A stretch of DNA of 64,000 nucleotides from Burkholderiaceae bacterium. GTDB lineage: Bacteria > Pseudomonadota > Gammaproteobacteria > Burkholderiales > Burkholderiaceae_C. Positions 32,343 to 41,248 of the stretch are shown here, one piece after another. Below the pieces are notes generated by a model that had not been told where the DNA came from, did not search any database, and worked only from the letters and a program-made list of their open reading frames with translations. A program made the position numbers and the translations under genes. Every line of letters starts with the position of its first letter. Within the stretch, counting starts at the first letter, position 1. Location: positions 47,966-111,965 of the forward strand of contig SCRU01000152.1 in the NCBI GenBank assembly GCA_004323695.1, given 5' to 3'.

Positions 32343-32418
32343 ATTGTCCTACCAAAAGGACAATCTATCTCAATTTACCCTACTTATCAAATAATGGATT
32401 CATTCGCACAATCTATCT
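32343..32418 (+). promoter_or_regulatory. Candidate LysR operator between the regulator and azoR
   Basis: The inverted repeat ATTGTCC-N8-GGACAAT (32343-32364) lies next to the regulator start, and the 11-base direct repeat ACAATCTATCT occurs at 32360-32370 and again at 32408-32418. Divergent LysR-type promoters usually carry such a pair of sites. Confidence 0.55.
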
Positions 32419-32501
32419 ACGGCCAATTCAACGATCCCGGAAACAAATAACGGGAATCACGCAATCTGGCCCAAGTCTTCAAATTTCAAGGAATCACCAT
32501 C

Positions 32502-33152
32502 ATGAAACTGCTTCACATCGACTCCAGCGTTCTGGGCGACAACTCGGTCTCGCGCCAGCTGACGCAACAAATCGTCACCGAATGGCGGAAGGCTCACCCG
32601 GGCACCACGGTGGACTATCTGGACCTGGCGACCGCCGCGCCCAGTCACCTGTCGACCGATTCATTGGGTTTTCGCCTCGACCCGCAAGGGAAAAGCCTGA
32701 CCGACGCGCAGCGGCATGAGAACGCCGTGTCCGAAGCGCTGGTCAGCCAGTTTCTCGCCGCCGACGTGATCGTGGTGGGCGCGCCGCTGTACAACTTCTC
32801 GATTCCAAGCCAACTCAAGGCCTGGATCGACCGGGTCGCGCAGGCCGGGCGCACGTTCAAATACACCGACAAGGGTGCGGTCGGCCTGGCCACCGGCAAG
32901 GTCGTGATCGTGGCCTCCAGCCGCGGCGGCGTGTATTCCACCAGCGATGCCGGCCGCGCCCTGGAGCACCAGGAGAGCTACCTGCAGACGGTATTCGGAT
33001 TCTTCGGCATCACCGACCTGCGTTTCGTGCGCGCCGAAGGCATCGCCATGGGCGAGCCCCAGAAGTCCGCAGCGCTGGCTGCCGCGGACCTGGCGATCAA
33101 GGCCTTGATCGTCGATGCGGCGAACCAGCCGGAATCAGCCTTGGCCGCCTGA
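32502..33152 (+). CDS. azoR: FMN-dependent NADH:quinone oxidoreductase / azoreductase
   Basis: A 216-residue flavodoxin-like reductase. [20 protein letters not shown] is the FMN phosphate-binding start of the AzoR family, followed by [20 protein letters not shown] and ASSRGGVYS, both flavin-contacting. These enzymes reduce quinones and azo compounds by two electrons. The divergent LysR gene is the likely regulator. The bidirectional terminator at 33182 ends this transcript. Confidence 0.94.
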   Translation: MKLLHIDSSVLGDNSVSRQLTQQIVTEWRKAHPGTTVDYLDLATAAPSHLSTDSLGFRLDPQGKSLTDAQRHENAVSEALVSQFLAADVIVVGAPLYNFSIPSQLKAWIDRVAQAGRTFKYTDKGAVGLATGKVVIVASSRGGVYSTSDAGRALEHQESYLQTVFGFFGITDLRFVRAEGIAMGEPQKSAALAAADLAIKALIVDAANQPESALAA

Positions 33153-33181
33153 TACCAGCCAGGCACCGGTGCATTGCACGC

Positions 33182-33208
33182 AAAAAAGCCCGCATTGCGG
33201 GCTTTTTT
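33182..33208. terminator. Bidirectional intrinsic terminator
   Basis: A6-GCCCGC-ATT-GCGGGC-T6, symmetric, between the convergent azoR and flavin reductase genes, so it works in both directions. Confidence 0.9.
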
Positions 33209-33236
33209 CTGGCGCGGCCAGAACGGCAGCCGCCAA

Positions 33237-33791
33237 TCAGGCGTTGTGAATTTTCACCCAGGCCACAAACTGGTCCATCCAGCCCTGCAGGAATTTTTTC
33301 GTGTCCTCGATACCGATGTTGCCGGCGGCATCAAACAGGCCTTCCCGGGCCTGGACGAAGGCTTCGGGTTGACCCAGCGTGGGCACGTTCAGGTACGCCA
33401 GCACGTTGCGCAGATGCTGCTGTGCCATGGCGGTACCGATAGCGCCTACCGAGATGCCGATCACGCCGGCCGGCTTGCCCGCCCAGGCGCTCTTGCCATA
33501 CGGACGCGAGGCGTGGTCGATCGCGTTCTTGAGCACGCCCGGCATCGAGCGGTTGTATTCCGGCGTGACAAACAGCACGCCCTGGGCCGCCTGAATCTCC
33601 GATTTCAGCCGCTTCACGCTGGCGGCCTGATTCGCGTCGTCGTCCTGGTTGTACAGGGGCAGGTCATCGATACGCACGGGCACGAACGAGAAGTCCTTCG
33701 GCGCCAGCAGCGTCAATGCGTGTGCGAGCTTTTTATTGTGTGATTCCTTGCGCAGACTGCCCACCACCGTGGCAATGTTGTATTGGCTCAT
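33237..33791 (-). CDS. NADPH-dependent FMN reductase (ChrR/YieF type)
   Basis: A 184-residue flavodoxin-fold reductase. ATVVGSLRKESHNKKLAHAL is the FMN-binding loop, and TPEYNRSMPGVLKNAIDHAS is the conserved segment of the chromate/quinone reductase family. A role in quinone or xenobiotic reduction alongside azoR is likely, though the two genes are convergent and separately transcribed. Downstream of the liv operon by 90 bases, it could also be read from that transcript. Confidence 0.9.
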   Translation of the reverse strand: MSQYNIATVVGSLRKESHNKKLAHALTLLAPKDFSFVPVRIDDLPLYNQDDDANQAASVKRLKSEIQAAQGVLFVTPEYNRSMPGVLKNAIDHASRPYGKSAWAGKPAGVIGISVGAIGTAMAQQHLRNVLAYLNVPTLGQPEAFVQAREGLFDAAGNIGIEDTKKFLQGWMDQFVAWVKIHNA

Positions 33792-33881
33792 GAGATATCC
33801 CGTAAAAATTTGACCAAAGGAAAGTTTGCGTTCTTATTATGCGACTGCCGCCATTTGCACGCATCGGAGATGCCGACCCTG

Positions 33882-34850
33882 CTAAGCCGATTGGCGCGGC
33901 GCCTCGATCTCTGCGCCGCGCGAGACCACCGCCTCTTCGCCGATCAGGCCACGCGGACGAAATACCAGCATCAGCATCAGCACCAGCCCGATCAAAATGA
34001 TCTGGGCGGCGCCTCCCTTGACTTGCAATGTGGCGGGCAACAGCGCCTGGGCGGCGCTGCCGCTGAGCGTCCAGACCGCCCACATCAGCACGGCGCCCAG
34101 CATCGCGCCCCGGTTGTTGCCGCTGCCGCCGACGATCAGCATGCTCCAGATCTGGAAGGTGAGAACCGGCAGGAAGTCCTCGGGGCTGATGAATCCAATG
34201 AAACTGGCGTACAGCGCGCCGCCCAGGCCCATGATGGCCGAGCCGATAACGAACGACTGCAGGCGAAAACTGAAGGCATTCTTGCCCAGCGAAGCGGCGG
34301 CCTGCTCGTCCTCGCGGATCGCCTTGAGTACCCGGCCCCAGGGCGAGCGCACCATCGCCTCCAGCGCGCCAAACAGCGCCAGCACGACCACGACCATGAT
34401 CGCGAGCAGCAGCAGGTTGCGCGCAAACACCCCGGTAACCAGGTCCGGCAATGGGCGCGGGATGCTGGTGACGCCCCGGCTGCCGCCGGTCAGAACGCGC
34501 GCATTGAGAGCGATCAGTTGCAGGATGCTGCCGATACCGATAGTCACAATGGCCAGGTAGTCCTCGCGCAGGCGCAGTGTCGGGATACCCACGATGAACG
34601 CCACCAGCCCCGACGCGACAAGGCTGCCCACCAGCCCGACCAGGAACGGCAGACCATACCCGCCCAGATGGCTCGCATCGGGCGGCCCGCACAGAATGCC
34701 GAAGGCGTAGGCGCCGACGAGAAAAAAGCCGGATACACCAATGTTGAACAAACCCGTGTAGCCCCATTGCAGATTCAACCCAAGACAGACCACCGCGAAG
34801 ATCAGGGCCTGGATGAGGAAGAACACGAGGTAAGCCGTGACGCCGGTCAT
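33882..34850 (-). CDS. livM: Branched-chain amino acid ABC transporter permease LivM
   Basis: The second membrane subunit of the Liv transporter: 322 residues, with about nine hydrophobic helices. GLNLQWGYTGLFNIGVSGFF, the TLRLREDYLAIVTIGIG stretch and the late GRVLKAIREDEQAAASLGKN (the EAA-like loop that touches the ATPase) are LivM signatures. It closes the operon livK-livG-livF-livH-livM, 61 bases after livH. Confidence 0.94.
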   Translation of the reverse strand: MTGVTAYLVFFLIQALIFAVVCLGLNLQWGYTGLFNIGVSGFFLVGAYAFGILCGPPDASHLGGYGLPFLVGLVGSLVASGLVAFIVGIPTLRLREDYLAIVTIGIGSILQLIALNARVLTGGSRGVTSIPRPLPDLVTGVFARNLLLLAIMVVVVLALFGALEAMVRSPWGRVLKAIREDEQAAASLGKNAFSFRLQSFVIGSAIMGLGGALYASFIGFISPEDFLPVLTFQIWSMLIVGGSGNNRGAMLGAVLMWAVWTLSGSAAQALLPATLQVKGGAAQIILIGLVLMLMLVFRPRGLIGEEAVVSRGAEIEAPRQSA

Positions 34851-34911
34851 TGGAATACCTCCGTGCTGCGCACTGCGGTGCGAGCGTGCTTGGGGCGGCC
34901 CGGCGCGGCGC

Positions 34912-35805
34912 TCATGATTTCTCCCCCAGGATCCCCTTGGGATAGACCAGCAGGATGAGGAACATCAAACCAAAGGCCACCGCGGGTTTGTACTCGGCGC
35001 CGATCAGGGGCACCGACATCGACTCGGCGAGTCCGATGATCAAGCCCCCGAGCACGGCCCCGTAGACGCTACCGATCCCACCAAGAATGGCCGCCGCGAA
35101 CATCGGCAATATCAGGTTGAACCCCATCTCGGGTGCAATCTGCACCGTCAGGCCAAACATGACGCCGGCCACGGCCGCCAGCCCGCCTCCAATGATCCAG
35201 GTCCAGCGCACCACCCGACGCACGTCGATGCCGGTGACCTGTGCCAGTGCCGGGTTGTCCGACACGGCGCGCATCTGCTTGCCCAGGGTGGTGCGGCTCA
35301 GGAACAGGTGCAGGGCCAGCATCAACAGCGCGGTCAGCAGCACCACGAATATCTCGTTCGCGCTCAGGCGCACGCCGGGCATGATTTCGTGCGCGATGGC
35401 AATGCTGCGCGTGTAGTACTCGGGCTGTGAACCCCAGATGAACACCACCACGTTGCGCAGCATCAGGGACGCGCCGAACGAGGCGATGACCAACGCCACC
35501 GCCACATCGCTCTTGCGCAGCGGCCGGTACAGGAGCCAGTCCACCACCAGCGCGAGCAGCGCTGTCAGCGCGACCGCGCAGGCAATCGCCACCAGAAAGC
35601 TCCAGCCGAACGTCAACGGGCCCAGCGTCTGTCCGCCAGCCAGGAAAGACACGAAGATCAGCGCGAAATAGGCGCCGAACGTCAGGAACTCTCCATGCGC
35701 GAAATTCGCGAAGCGCAGGATGTTGTAGGTCAGCGTGAGGCCGATCGCGCCCAGCGCCAGCGTGACGCCCAGCACAATGCCATCGGCCGCGTATTGCGCA
35801 ATCAT
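34912..35805 (-). CDS. livH: Branched-chain amino acid ABC transporter permease LivH
   Basis: A 297-residue permease. Family segments are ILRFANFAHGEFLTFGAYF near residue 30, KQMRAVSDNPALAQVTGID (coupling loop) and GGIGSVYGAVLGGLIIGLAE. Start at 35805 (MIAQYAADGIVLG) overlaps the livF stop by ATGA; the frame is open much further upstream inside livF, which is a reading-frame coincidence of G+C-rich DNA. It pairs with LivM to form the pore. Confidence 0.94.
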   Translation of the reverse strand: MIAQYAADGIVLGVTLALGAIGLTLTYNILRFANFAHGEFLTFGAYFALIFVSFLAGGQTLGPLTFGWSFLVAIACAVALTALLALVVDWLLYRPLRKSDVAVALVIASFGASLMLRNVVVFIWGSQPEYYTRSIAIAHEIMPGVRLSANEIFVVLLTALLMLALHLFLSRTTLGKQMRAVSDNPALAQVTGIDVRRVVRWTWIIGGGLAAVAGVMFGLTVQIAPEMGFNLILPMFAAAILGGIGSVYGAVLGGLIIGLAESMSVPLIGAEYKPAVAFGLMFLILLVYPKGILGEKS

Positions 35806-36599
35806 GACAACTCCCGCCGCACGCCGAGATAGAGCGCACCAACCTCGGGGTTGGCCAGCAGGTCGTGCGCATTGCCGCTGACCTGCTCGCGCCCCTCGGC
35901 CAGCACATAGCCGCGGTCGGAAATGGCCAGCGCCGCCTTCGCGTTCTGCTCGACGATCAGCATCGTCACACCCAGATCTCGCACTTCGCGCACCTTGGCG
36001 AACACCACGCCCACCAGCTTGGGCGAGAGGCCCGCCGACGGTTCGTCGAGCATCAGCATGGTGGGCCGCGCCATCAGCGCGCGCGCCACCGCCACCATTT
36101 GCCGCTCGCCGCCCGACAAGGTGCCGGCCGCCTGCCGGCAACGCTCGCGCAGGCGCGGAAACAGGTCGTACATGCGGGCCATGTCCCCGGCGACGCCGGC
36201 ATGGTCATCGCGCGCGCACGCGCCCATCTGCAGGTTCTCCTCGATCGACATGCGCGCGAAGATGTTGTTGGTCTGCGGCACATAGGCCAGGCCACGGCTC
36301 ACCATGCGGTGCGCCGCGACGCCCACGAGGTTCTGGCCATACAGCAGCACCTGACCACCACGCACCGGCACCAGGCCCGCGATGGTCTTGATCAGTGTCG
36401 ACTTGCCGGCGCCGTTGGGGCCCAGCACGGTGACGATCTCGCCGCGCCGCACCTCGAGCCCGATGCCGCGCAGGATGTCCACGCCCGGCGCGTAGCCGGC
36501 CACCAGCGCCTGCACCACGAGCGCCGGCGGTAACGGCCCGGACCCGCCCGCCGACGCCAGATCGACTGGCGCCGGCGCGAGCGCCGCCATCGTGCTCAT
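35802..36599 (-). CDS. livF: Branched-chain amino acid ABC transporter ATPase LivF
   Basis: The 265-residue ATPase has Walker A GPNGAGKST, the signature LSGGERQMVAVARAL, Walker B LMLDEPSAGLSP, and the H-loop region replaced by the LivF-type LIVEQNAKAAL. The N-terminal 25 residues before the ATPase fold are rich in Ala and Pro and are slightly longer than usual. Start at 36599 overlaps the livG stop by ATGA. Confidence 0.94.
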   Translation of the reverse strand: MSTMAALAPAPVDLASAGGSGPLPPALVVQALVAGYAPGVDILRGIGLEVRRGEIVTVLGPNGAGKSTLIKTIAGLVPVRGGQVLLYGQNLVGVAAHRMVSRGLAYVPQTNNIFARMSIEENLQMGACARDDHAGVAGDMARMYDLFPRLRERCRQAAGTLSGGERQMVAVARALMARPTMLMLDEPSAGLSPKLVGVVFAKVREVRDLGVTMLIVEQNAKAALAISDRGYVLAEGREQVSGNAHDLLANPEVGALYLGVRRELS

Positions 36600-37354
36600 G
36601 CCAGCGCCCCGCCCAGATAGGCCTCGAGCACGCGCGGATCGTTGCGTACCAGCTCGGGCGGCCCTTCCAGCAACAGCCGCCCCTGCGCCATGACCAGCAC
36701 CGGGTTGCACAGGGTCATGATCAGGTCCATGTTGTGCTCGATGATCAGGAAGGTGACGCCGCGCGCATTGAGCTCGCGCAGCTTGTCCATGATGGTCACG
36801 AGCAGGGTCGGATTGACCCCGGCACCGGGCTCATCGAGCAGGATCATGCGGGGCTGCGCCATCAGCACGCGCGCCAATTCGAGCAACTTTTGCTGCCCGG
36901 CCGAGAGATTTTTCGCATACTCCCCCGACAGCCGCTCCAGGCCGACAAAGTCCAGCACCTCGCGCGCCCGTGCACGTCCCGCCTGCTCCTGGGCGCGCAC
37001 CTGGCCGCGCGCGATCCAGTTGTTCCAGAAGCGTTCGCCGGCCTGCGCCACCGGGACCAGCATGGTGTTTTCCAGCACCGTCATGCCGGCGAAGGGACGC
37101 GGAATCTGGAAGGTTCGCACCAGACCCGAATGAAAGATCCGGTGGGGCGGCAAACCGCCAATTTGCTGGCCGAGAAACGAGATCGAGCCCGAGGTGGGCC
37201 GGTGCACACCGGCGATCGTGTTGAACAAGGTGGTCTTGCCGGCGCCGTTCGGCCCGATCAGGCCGGTGACGGTATGCGGCCTGATGGTGAATGACACGCC
37301 GTCGACGGCGCGCAGGCCGCCAAACTCCTTGACCAGATTGCCCACCACCAGCAT
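36596..37354 (-). CDS. livG: Branched-chain amino acid ABC transporter ATPase LivG
   Basis: A 252-residue ATPase of the LivG group: Walker A GPNGAGKTT, the LivG-specific HRIFHSGLVRTFQIPRPF, signature LSAGQQKLLELARVL, Walker B ILLDEPGAGVNP and the switch EHNMDLIM. It overlaps livF and lies 61 bases after livK. LivG and LivF act as a heterodimer on the LivHM pore. Confidence 0.94.
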   Translation of the reverse strand: MLVVGNLVKEFGGLRAVDGVSFTIRPHTVTGLIGPNGAGKTTLFNTIAGVHRPTSGSISFLGQQIGGLPPHRIFHSGLVRTFQIPRPFAGMTVLENTMLVPVAQAGERFWNNWIARGQVRAQEQAGRARAREVLDFVGLERLSGEYAKNLSAGQQKLLELARVLMAQPRMILLDEPGAGVNPTLLVTIMDKLRELNARGVTFLIIEHNMDLIMTLCNPVLVMAQGRLLLEGPPELVRNDPRVLEAYLGGALA

Positions 37355-37415
37355 CAGGACCTCCTGTCAACCCTGGCGATGCCGGCCGGCGAGCCGGCAT
37401 CGAATGCGATCGGAC

Positions 37416-38672
37416 TTATTTGGTCTGCTTGCGCAGCGCGGCAATCTGCTCCACCGTCACCATGCCGGTCGGTTGCACCTTGCCCTGCGCGTTCACGCCC
37501 CAGACCACCATCGGCGCATCGACGTCGCCATTCTTGTCGAACTCCAGAGGCCCGGAGGCGCCGATGTACTGAATCGTCTTGCCTTGCGACAGCAGTTGCG
37601 CGGCCTTCTTGAGCTCTGCCGCGCCCGCGTAGATTTTTTCACCCTTCGGGTCCGTCACCTTGCGGATGCTGTCGCGTATGGCATCGGCCTTGTTGCTCCT
37701 GGCCTGCTCCATCGCCAGCCCGACCAGCACCGTGGCATCGTAGGCATTCGGGATGTAGGCCTGCGTCGGCACCGACCCGAATTTCGCCTGGTATTCCGCC
37801 TGGAAGGTCGCCAGCGAGGGCGTCTTGGACGAACCCGCCGCCGTGCCATGCACGTCCTTCATGTACTGCACACCGACATCGTTGACGAAGTCCTGCGATT
37901 CCAATCCATCCGGCAGGAGGAATTTCTGCGGGCCACCGGCCGCGATCCACTCGCGCGCGATCGTCGTTCCATCACCCGGGTAGCCGATCAGGAATAGCGC
38001 GTCCGGCGTCGGGTTGAGCGCCTTGTTCACCTCGGAGCGGTAGGACGGCTGGCTCGGGTTGTAAACGACATCCTCGGTCACGCTGCCACCCAGCTTGGCA
38101 AAGCCCGCGGCAAACTCCTTGCTCAACCCCTGTCCGTAGGCATTGTTGAGATACAAGATGGCGACTTTTTTGAACCCGGCATCGTGCGCAACCTTGGCCA
38201 TGGCCACGCCCTGCAAGGCATCCGACGGCGTGGTACGGAACCAGTAGCCGCCGGTCTTGCCCTGTTCGGCGAGATCGGTGAAGGTGGGCGAGGTCGAGGC
38301 CGGCGATATCTGCACCACCTTGCCAGGTGCCGTCACGGCCGTCAGGATCGCGGCGCTCACGCCACTGGACAATGCGCCGATGATGGCGGGCACCCGCTGC
38401 ACATCGACGAGCTTCTTGGCGGCGTCAACGCCGACCGAAGGACTGGTTTGATCATCGAGCAGCGACAGCTTGATCTCGCAGCCGTTCACGCCGCCCGCGC
38501 TGTTCAGGTCCGCAACACCCAGTTCCGCGCCCTTCGCAATGGTTTGCCCCAGTACGCCGAGCGAGCCGGTCAGTGACATCACCGCGCCGATCGTGGTGGT
38601 GCAGGCGGCGAAGGCGCTGCCTCCGCCAAGAGCGCCAATGACAACGCCGACAAGAGCTATTTTCTTGAACAT
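37416..38672 (-). CDS. livK: Branched-chain amino acid ABC transporter substrate-binding protein
   Basis: A 418-residue type I binding protein. MFKKIALVGVVIGALGGGSAF is a signal peptide with cleavage after AFA, and the mature part begins with a cysteine-containing CTTTIGAVMSLTGSLG, typical of the family. Start at 38672 follows GGAGG by eight bases; the frame is open to 38732. It leads the operon livKGFHM. Its sequence differs clearly from the lone binding protein at 14407, so the two may serve different substrates. The livK-yggX gap (38673-38959) holds the promoter region; I see no further gene there. Confidence 0.93.
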   Translation of the reverse strand: MFKKIALVGVVIGALGGGSAFAACTTTIGAVMSLTGSLGVLGQTIAKGAELGVADLNSAGGVNGCEIKLSLLDDQTSPSVGVDAAKKLVDVQRVPAIIGALSSGVSAAILTAVTAPGKVVQISPASTSPTFTDLAEQGKTGGYWFRTTPSDALQGVAMAKVAHDAGFKKVAILYLNNAYGQGLSKEFAAGFAKLGGSVTEDVVYNPSQPSYRSEVNKALNPTPDALFLIGYPGDGTTIAREWIAAGGPQKFLLPDGLESQDFVNDVGVQYMKDVHGTAAGSSKTPSLATFQAEYQAKFGSVPTQAYIPNAYDATVLVGLAMEQARSNKADAIRDSIRKVTDPKGEKIYAGAAELKKAAQLLSQGKTIQYIGASGPLEFDKNGDVDAPMVVWGVNAQGKVQPTGMVTVEQIAALRKQTK

Positions 38673-38959
38673 GTCGAACACCTCCAAAGTGAATGCATCA
38701 AAATGACCGCAACAGGCCACCACGGCGGCCAATCAGGTCGTCGACGCAGCACTCGGATCCTCTCGGCCTGTGGTGGCCGAATTGAAACGGTCGCGGGTCT
38801 CCGGACGGGTTCGATGGCACACATTTACATTTAGTTCCACGGGCGCAGCACGGTAGGCGCCCCCTCCCTGCAGCCATCACCAGGCAACACCCGGAAAATG
38901 GCTGCGGATTATTGGTAGAGTCGCGCAAAGACTGTTATTGATTTGAATGGGTACTCTTC

Positions 38960-39232
38960 ATGGCACGCATGGTTCACTGCATCAAACTTGGCCGCGAGGC
39001 CGAGGGCCTCGACTTTCCGCCCTATCCCGGCGAACTCGGCAAACGCCTGTGGGAAAACGTCAGCAAGGAGGCTTGGGCCGCATGGCTCAAGCACCAGACC
39101 ATGCTGGTTAACGAGAACCGCCTGAACCTGGCGGATCAGCGGGCGCGCCAATATCTGGCACGCCAGATGGAGGCTCATTTCTTCGGTAGCGGTGCCGAGG
39201 CCGCGCAGGGCTACGTACCGCCCAGCGCGTAG
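38960..39232 (+). CDS. yggX: Oxidative damage protection protein / Fe(II)-trafficking protein YggX
   Basis: A 90-residue protein with the conserved start [19 protein letters not shown], whose Cys7 is essential in Salmonella YggX. The further stretch [19 protein letters not shown], then [14 protein letters not shown], is family-typical. YggX protects Fe-S clusters and lowers free-iron damage. It stands 24 bases ahead of mnmC on the same strand and could share a transcript. Confidence 0.94.
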   Translation: MARMVHCIKLGREAEGLDFPPYPGELGKRLWENVSKEAWAAWLKHQTMLVNENRLNLADQRARQYLARQMEAHFFGSGAEAAQGYVPPSA

Positions 39233-39256
39233 CGTTCAAGGCGGCATCAGCGGTCG

Positions 39257-41119
39257 ATGATGGCGGACCGCATCCGTTTCCTGCACAGCCTCGGGCTGCC
39301 CGCCGCATGGGCAGCAAAGCCACGGTGGTGCATCCTGGACTCGCGGCTGGACGCCGGCGAGCGTTTCCTGGCGGCCTGGCACGCATGGAGGGGCGACCCG
39401 CAACGCCCGCGCATGCTGCATTACGTGGCCATGGAATCAGCGGTGCTCGGCGCGTCCGCCTGGCAGCGCCGCCGTATCAGCGCTGATGGCGACCCGGAAC
39501 TGGCGCCGTTCGCAGAGGATTTGCAGGCTCAGTGCTTTGGTCTGCTGCCCGGCTTGCACCGATTGGTATTTGAAGGCGGGCGCGTCCTGCTGACCATCTG
39601 CGTGGGCGAGCCAGGGGCGCTGCTGCGCGACCTGCAATTCCAGGCCGACGCGGTTTACCTCGCAGATGACGCGACACCAACGGGCGCAACGCCGCTACGT
39701 ATCGAACGCTGGGACCGGTGGACCTGCAAGGCCCTGGCGCGCTGCTGTCGGCGCGGCACGGTGCTGGTTGCGGAACCCGCAACAAAGGCGCAGGCGCGGG
39801 ATCACCTGGTGCAGGTGGGTTTCGTGCCGGACCCGGGCGATGGCCCGCCGCCCGCGTCGGGCAGGCCGGCCTGCCGCCGCTGGCACGGCCGCTATGATCC
39901 GGCCTGGATGCCGAAACGGCGTCTTTCGGATGACGCCCCCCATGTCTCGTCCTACGCGTCGACGCCCCCTGGGCGCTGCGTGGTGATCGGTGCCGGCCTG
40001 GCGGGCGCGGCCGCCGCAGCGAGCCTGGTGCGGCGCGGTTGGCTGGTCGACGTGCTGGATTCAGCCCAGGCGCCCGCTGCCGGCGCCTCGGGCCTCCCGG
40101 CCGGCCTGTTGGCGCCACACACTTCATCGGATGACGGCGTACTGTCCCGGCTCTCGCGCAGTGGCGTTCGGCTCACGCTGCAGCAGACTCGCGTGCTGCT
40201 GCGCGACGGCGTGGACTGGCGCCAGATCGGCCTGCTGGAACACCGCACGGGTGACCGTGTCGCCCTGCCGGCCCGGTGGGCCGCCGCGGGGCGCGACTGG
40301 ACGCTGGCCGCCAACGCGACGCAACTGGCGCAGGCCGGCCTTGCCGACGATGCACCGGCCCTTTGGCACCGTCAGGCTGGCTGGATCAAACCGGCACGTC
40401 TGGTCGGCGCCCTGCTGTCCGAGCCGGGTATCGCGTGGCATGGCAACGCACCCGTCGCCGCACTGGCGCCGCTGGAGTCCGGCTGGCAGGCGCTCGACGC
40501 AAACGGGCGGGTGCTGGCCAAGGCGGACATGGTGGTGATCGCGGCGGGTTTTGCCAGCCGATTCCTGCTGGCTGCCGCCACCGGAACAAGCCCCGCGCTG
40601 CAAGCCATCCGCGGACAGATGTCCCACGGCAACCACGCACCCGGCTCGCCCGAATTTCCGCCCTTTCCCGTGAACGGCAATGGCCACCTCACACCACAGG
40701 TGCCCTTCGGGTCCGGCACCGCCTGGTTCGCGGGCGCGAGCTATGAGCGCGACGATACCGACACCGCTTCCCGCGCGCAGGACCACGTGGCCAATCTGGA
40801 GCGCCTGAAGATCCTGTTGCCCCGGGCCGCGCGACAACTGCAGGCCGAATTTTCCAGCGGCCGCGTGCAGGCCTGGGTCGGTGTGCGCTGCGCCTCGCCG
40901 GATCGTCTGCCGCTGCTCGGACCCACACGCCGGCCGGGCCTGTGGGTCTGCACCGCGATGGGCTCGCGCGGCCTCACCATGGCCGTGTTGTGCGGGGAAT
41001 TGCTGGCGGCCTGGCTGCACGGCGAGCCACTGCCCATCGAGCAGAGCCTCGCGCGCCGGCTCCTTCCCGGCCGGTTCGACCGCAAGGCAGCGTCGCGGCC
41101 CGACCCATCCGGGGCATGA
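39257..41119 (+). CDS. mnmC: MnmC-like tRNA modification protein with a degenerate methyltransferase half
   Basis: Normal MnmC joins a methyltransferase to an FAD-dependent oxidase that together finish mnm5s2U at the wobble base of some tRNAs. Here the C-terminal oxidase is intact: VIGAGLAGAAAAASLVRRGW (about residues 243-262), SGLPAGLLAPHTS, and the late WVGVRCASPDRLPLLGPT. The N-terminal half is eroded. The SAM-binding GFGLG is replaced by RLDAG in the ILDSRLDAGERFLAAW stretch, the catalytic DGF-type motif reads LADDATPTGA, and the usual first 30 or so residues are absent (a stop lies just upstream at 39230). I infer that the methyltransferase is inactive. Confidence 0.85.
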   Translation: MMADRIRFLHSLGLPAAWAAKPRWCILDSRLDAGERFLAAWHAWRGDPQRPRMLHYVAMESAVLGASAWQRRRISADGDPELAPFAEDLQAQCFGLLPGLHRLVFEGGRVLLTICVGEPGALLRDLQFQADAVYLADDATPTGATPLRIERWDRWTCKALARCCRRGTVLVAEPATKAQARDHLVQVGFVPDPGDGPPPASGRPACRRWHGRYDPAWMPKRRLSDDAPHVSSYASTPPGRCVVIGAGLAGAAAAASLVRRGWLVDVLDSAQAPAAGASGLPAGLLAPHTSSDDGVLSRLSRSGVRLTLQQTRVLLRDGVDWRQIGLLEHRTGDRVALPARWAAAGRDWTLAANATQLAQAGLADDAPALWHRQAGWIKPARLVGALLSEPGIAWHGNAPVAALAPLESGWQALDANGRVLAKADMVVIAAGFASRFLLAAATGTSPALQAIRGQMSHGNHAPGSPEFPPFPVNGNGHLTPQVPFGSGTAWFAGASYERDDTDTASRAQDHVANLERLKILLPRAARQLQAEFSSGRVQAWVGVRCASPDRLPLLGPTRRPGLWVCTAMGSRGLTMAVLCGELLAAWLHGEPLPIEQSLARRLLPGRFDRKAASRPDPSGA

Positions 41120-41172
41120 GCCCGAGATACGGGTCATGCGCAGACCCCCGCGCCGATCCGCATGAATGCTCA

Positions 41173-41226
41173 CGCATAAGCTTATGCGCATAAGCGCAGA
41201 ACAAATAAGTAGTTTGTTTTTATAAG
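41173..41226 (+). promoter_or_regulatory. Palindrome cluster upstream of the cys operon (candidate CysB control region)
   Basis: Two overlapping perfect 16-base palindromes, CGCATAAGCTTATGCG (41173-41188) and GCTTATGCGCATAAGC (41180-41195), are followed by AACAAA-N7-TTTGTT (41200-41218) and by TATAAG (41221-41226), which could be a -10 element 22 bases before the tauE start. Confidence 0.6.
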
Positions 41227-41248
41227 AGGCGCTTCTAAAGTCGCGCCC

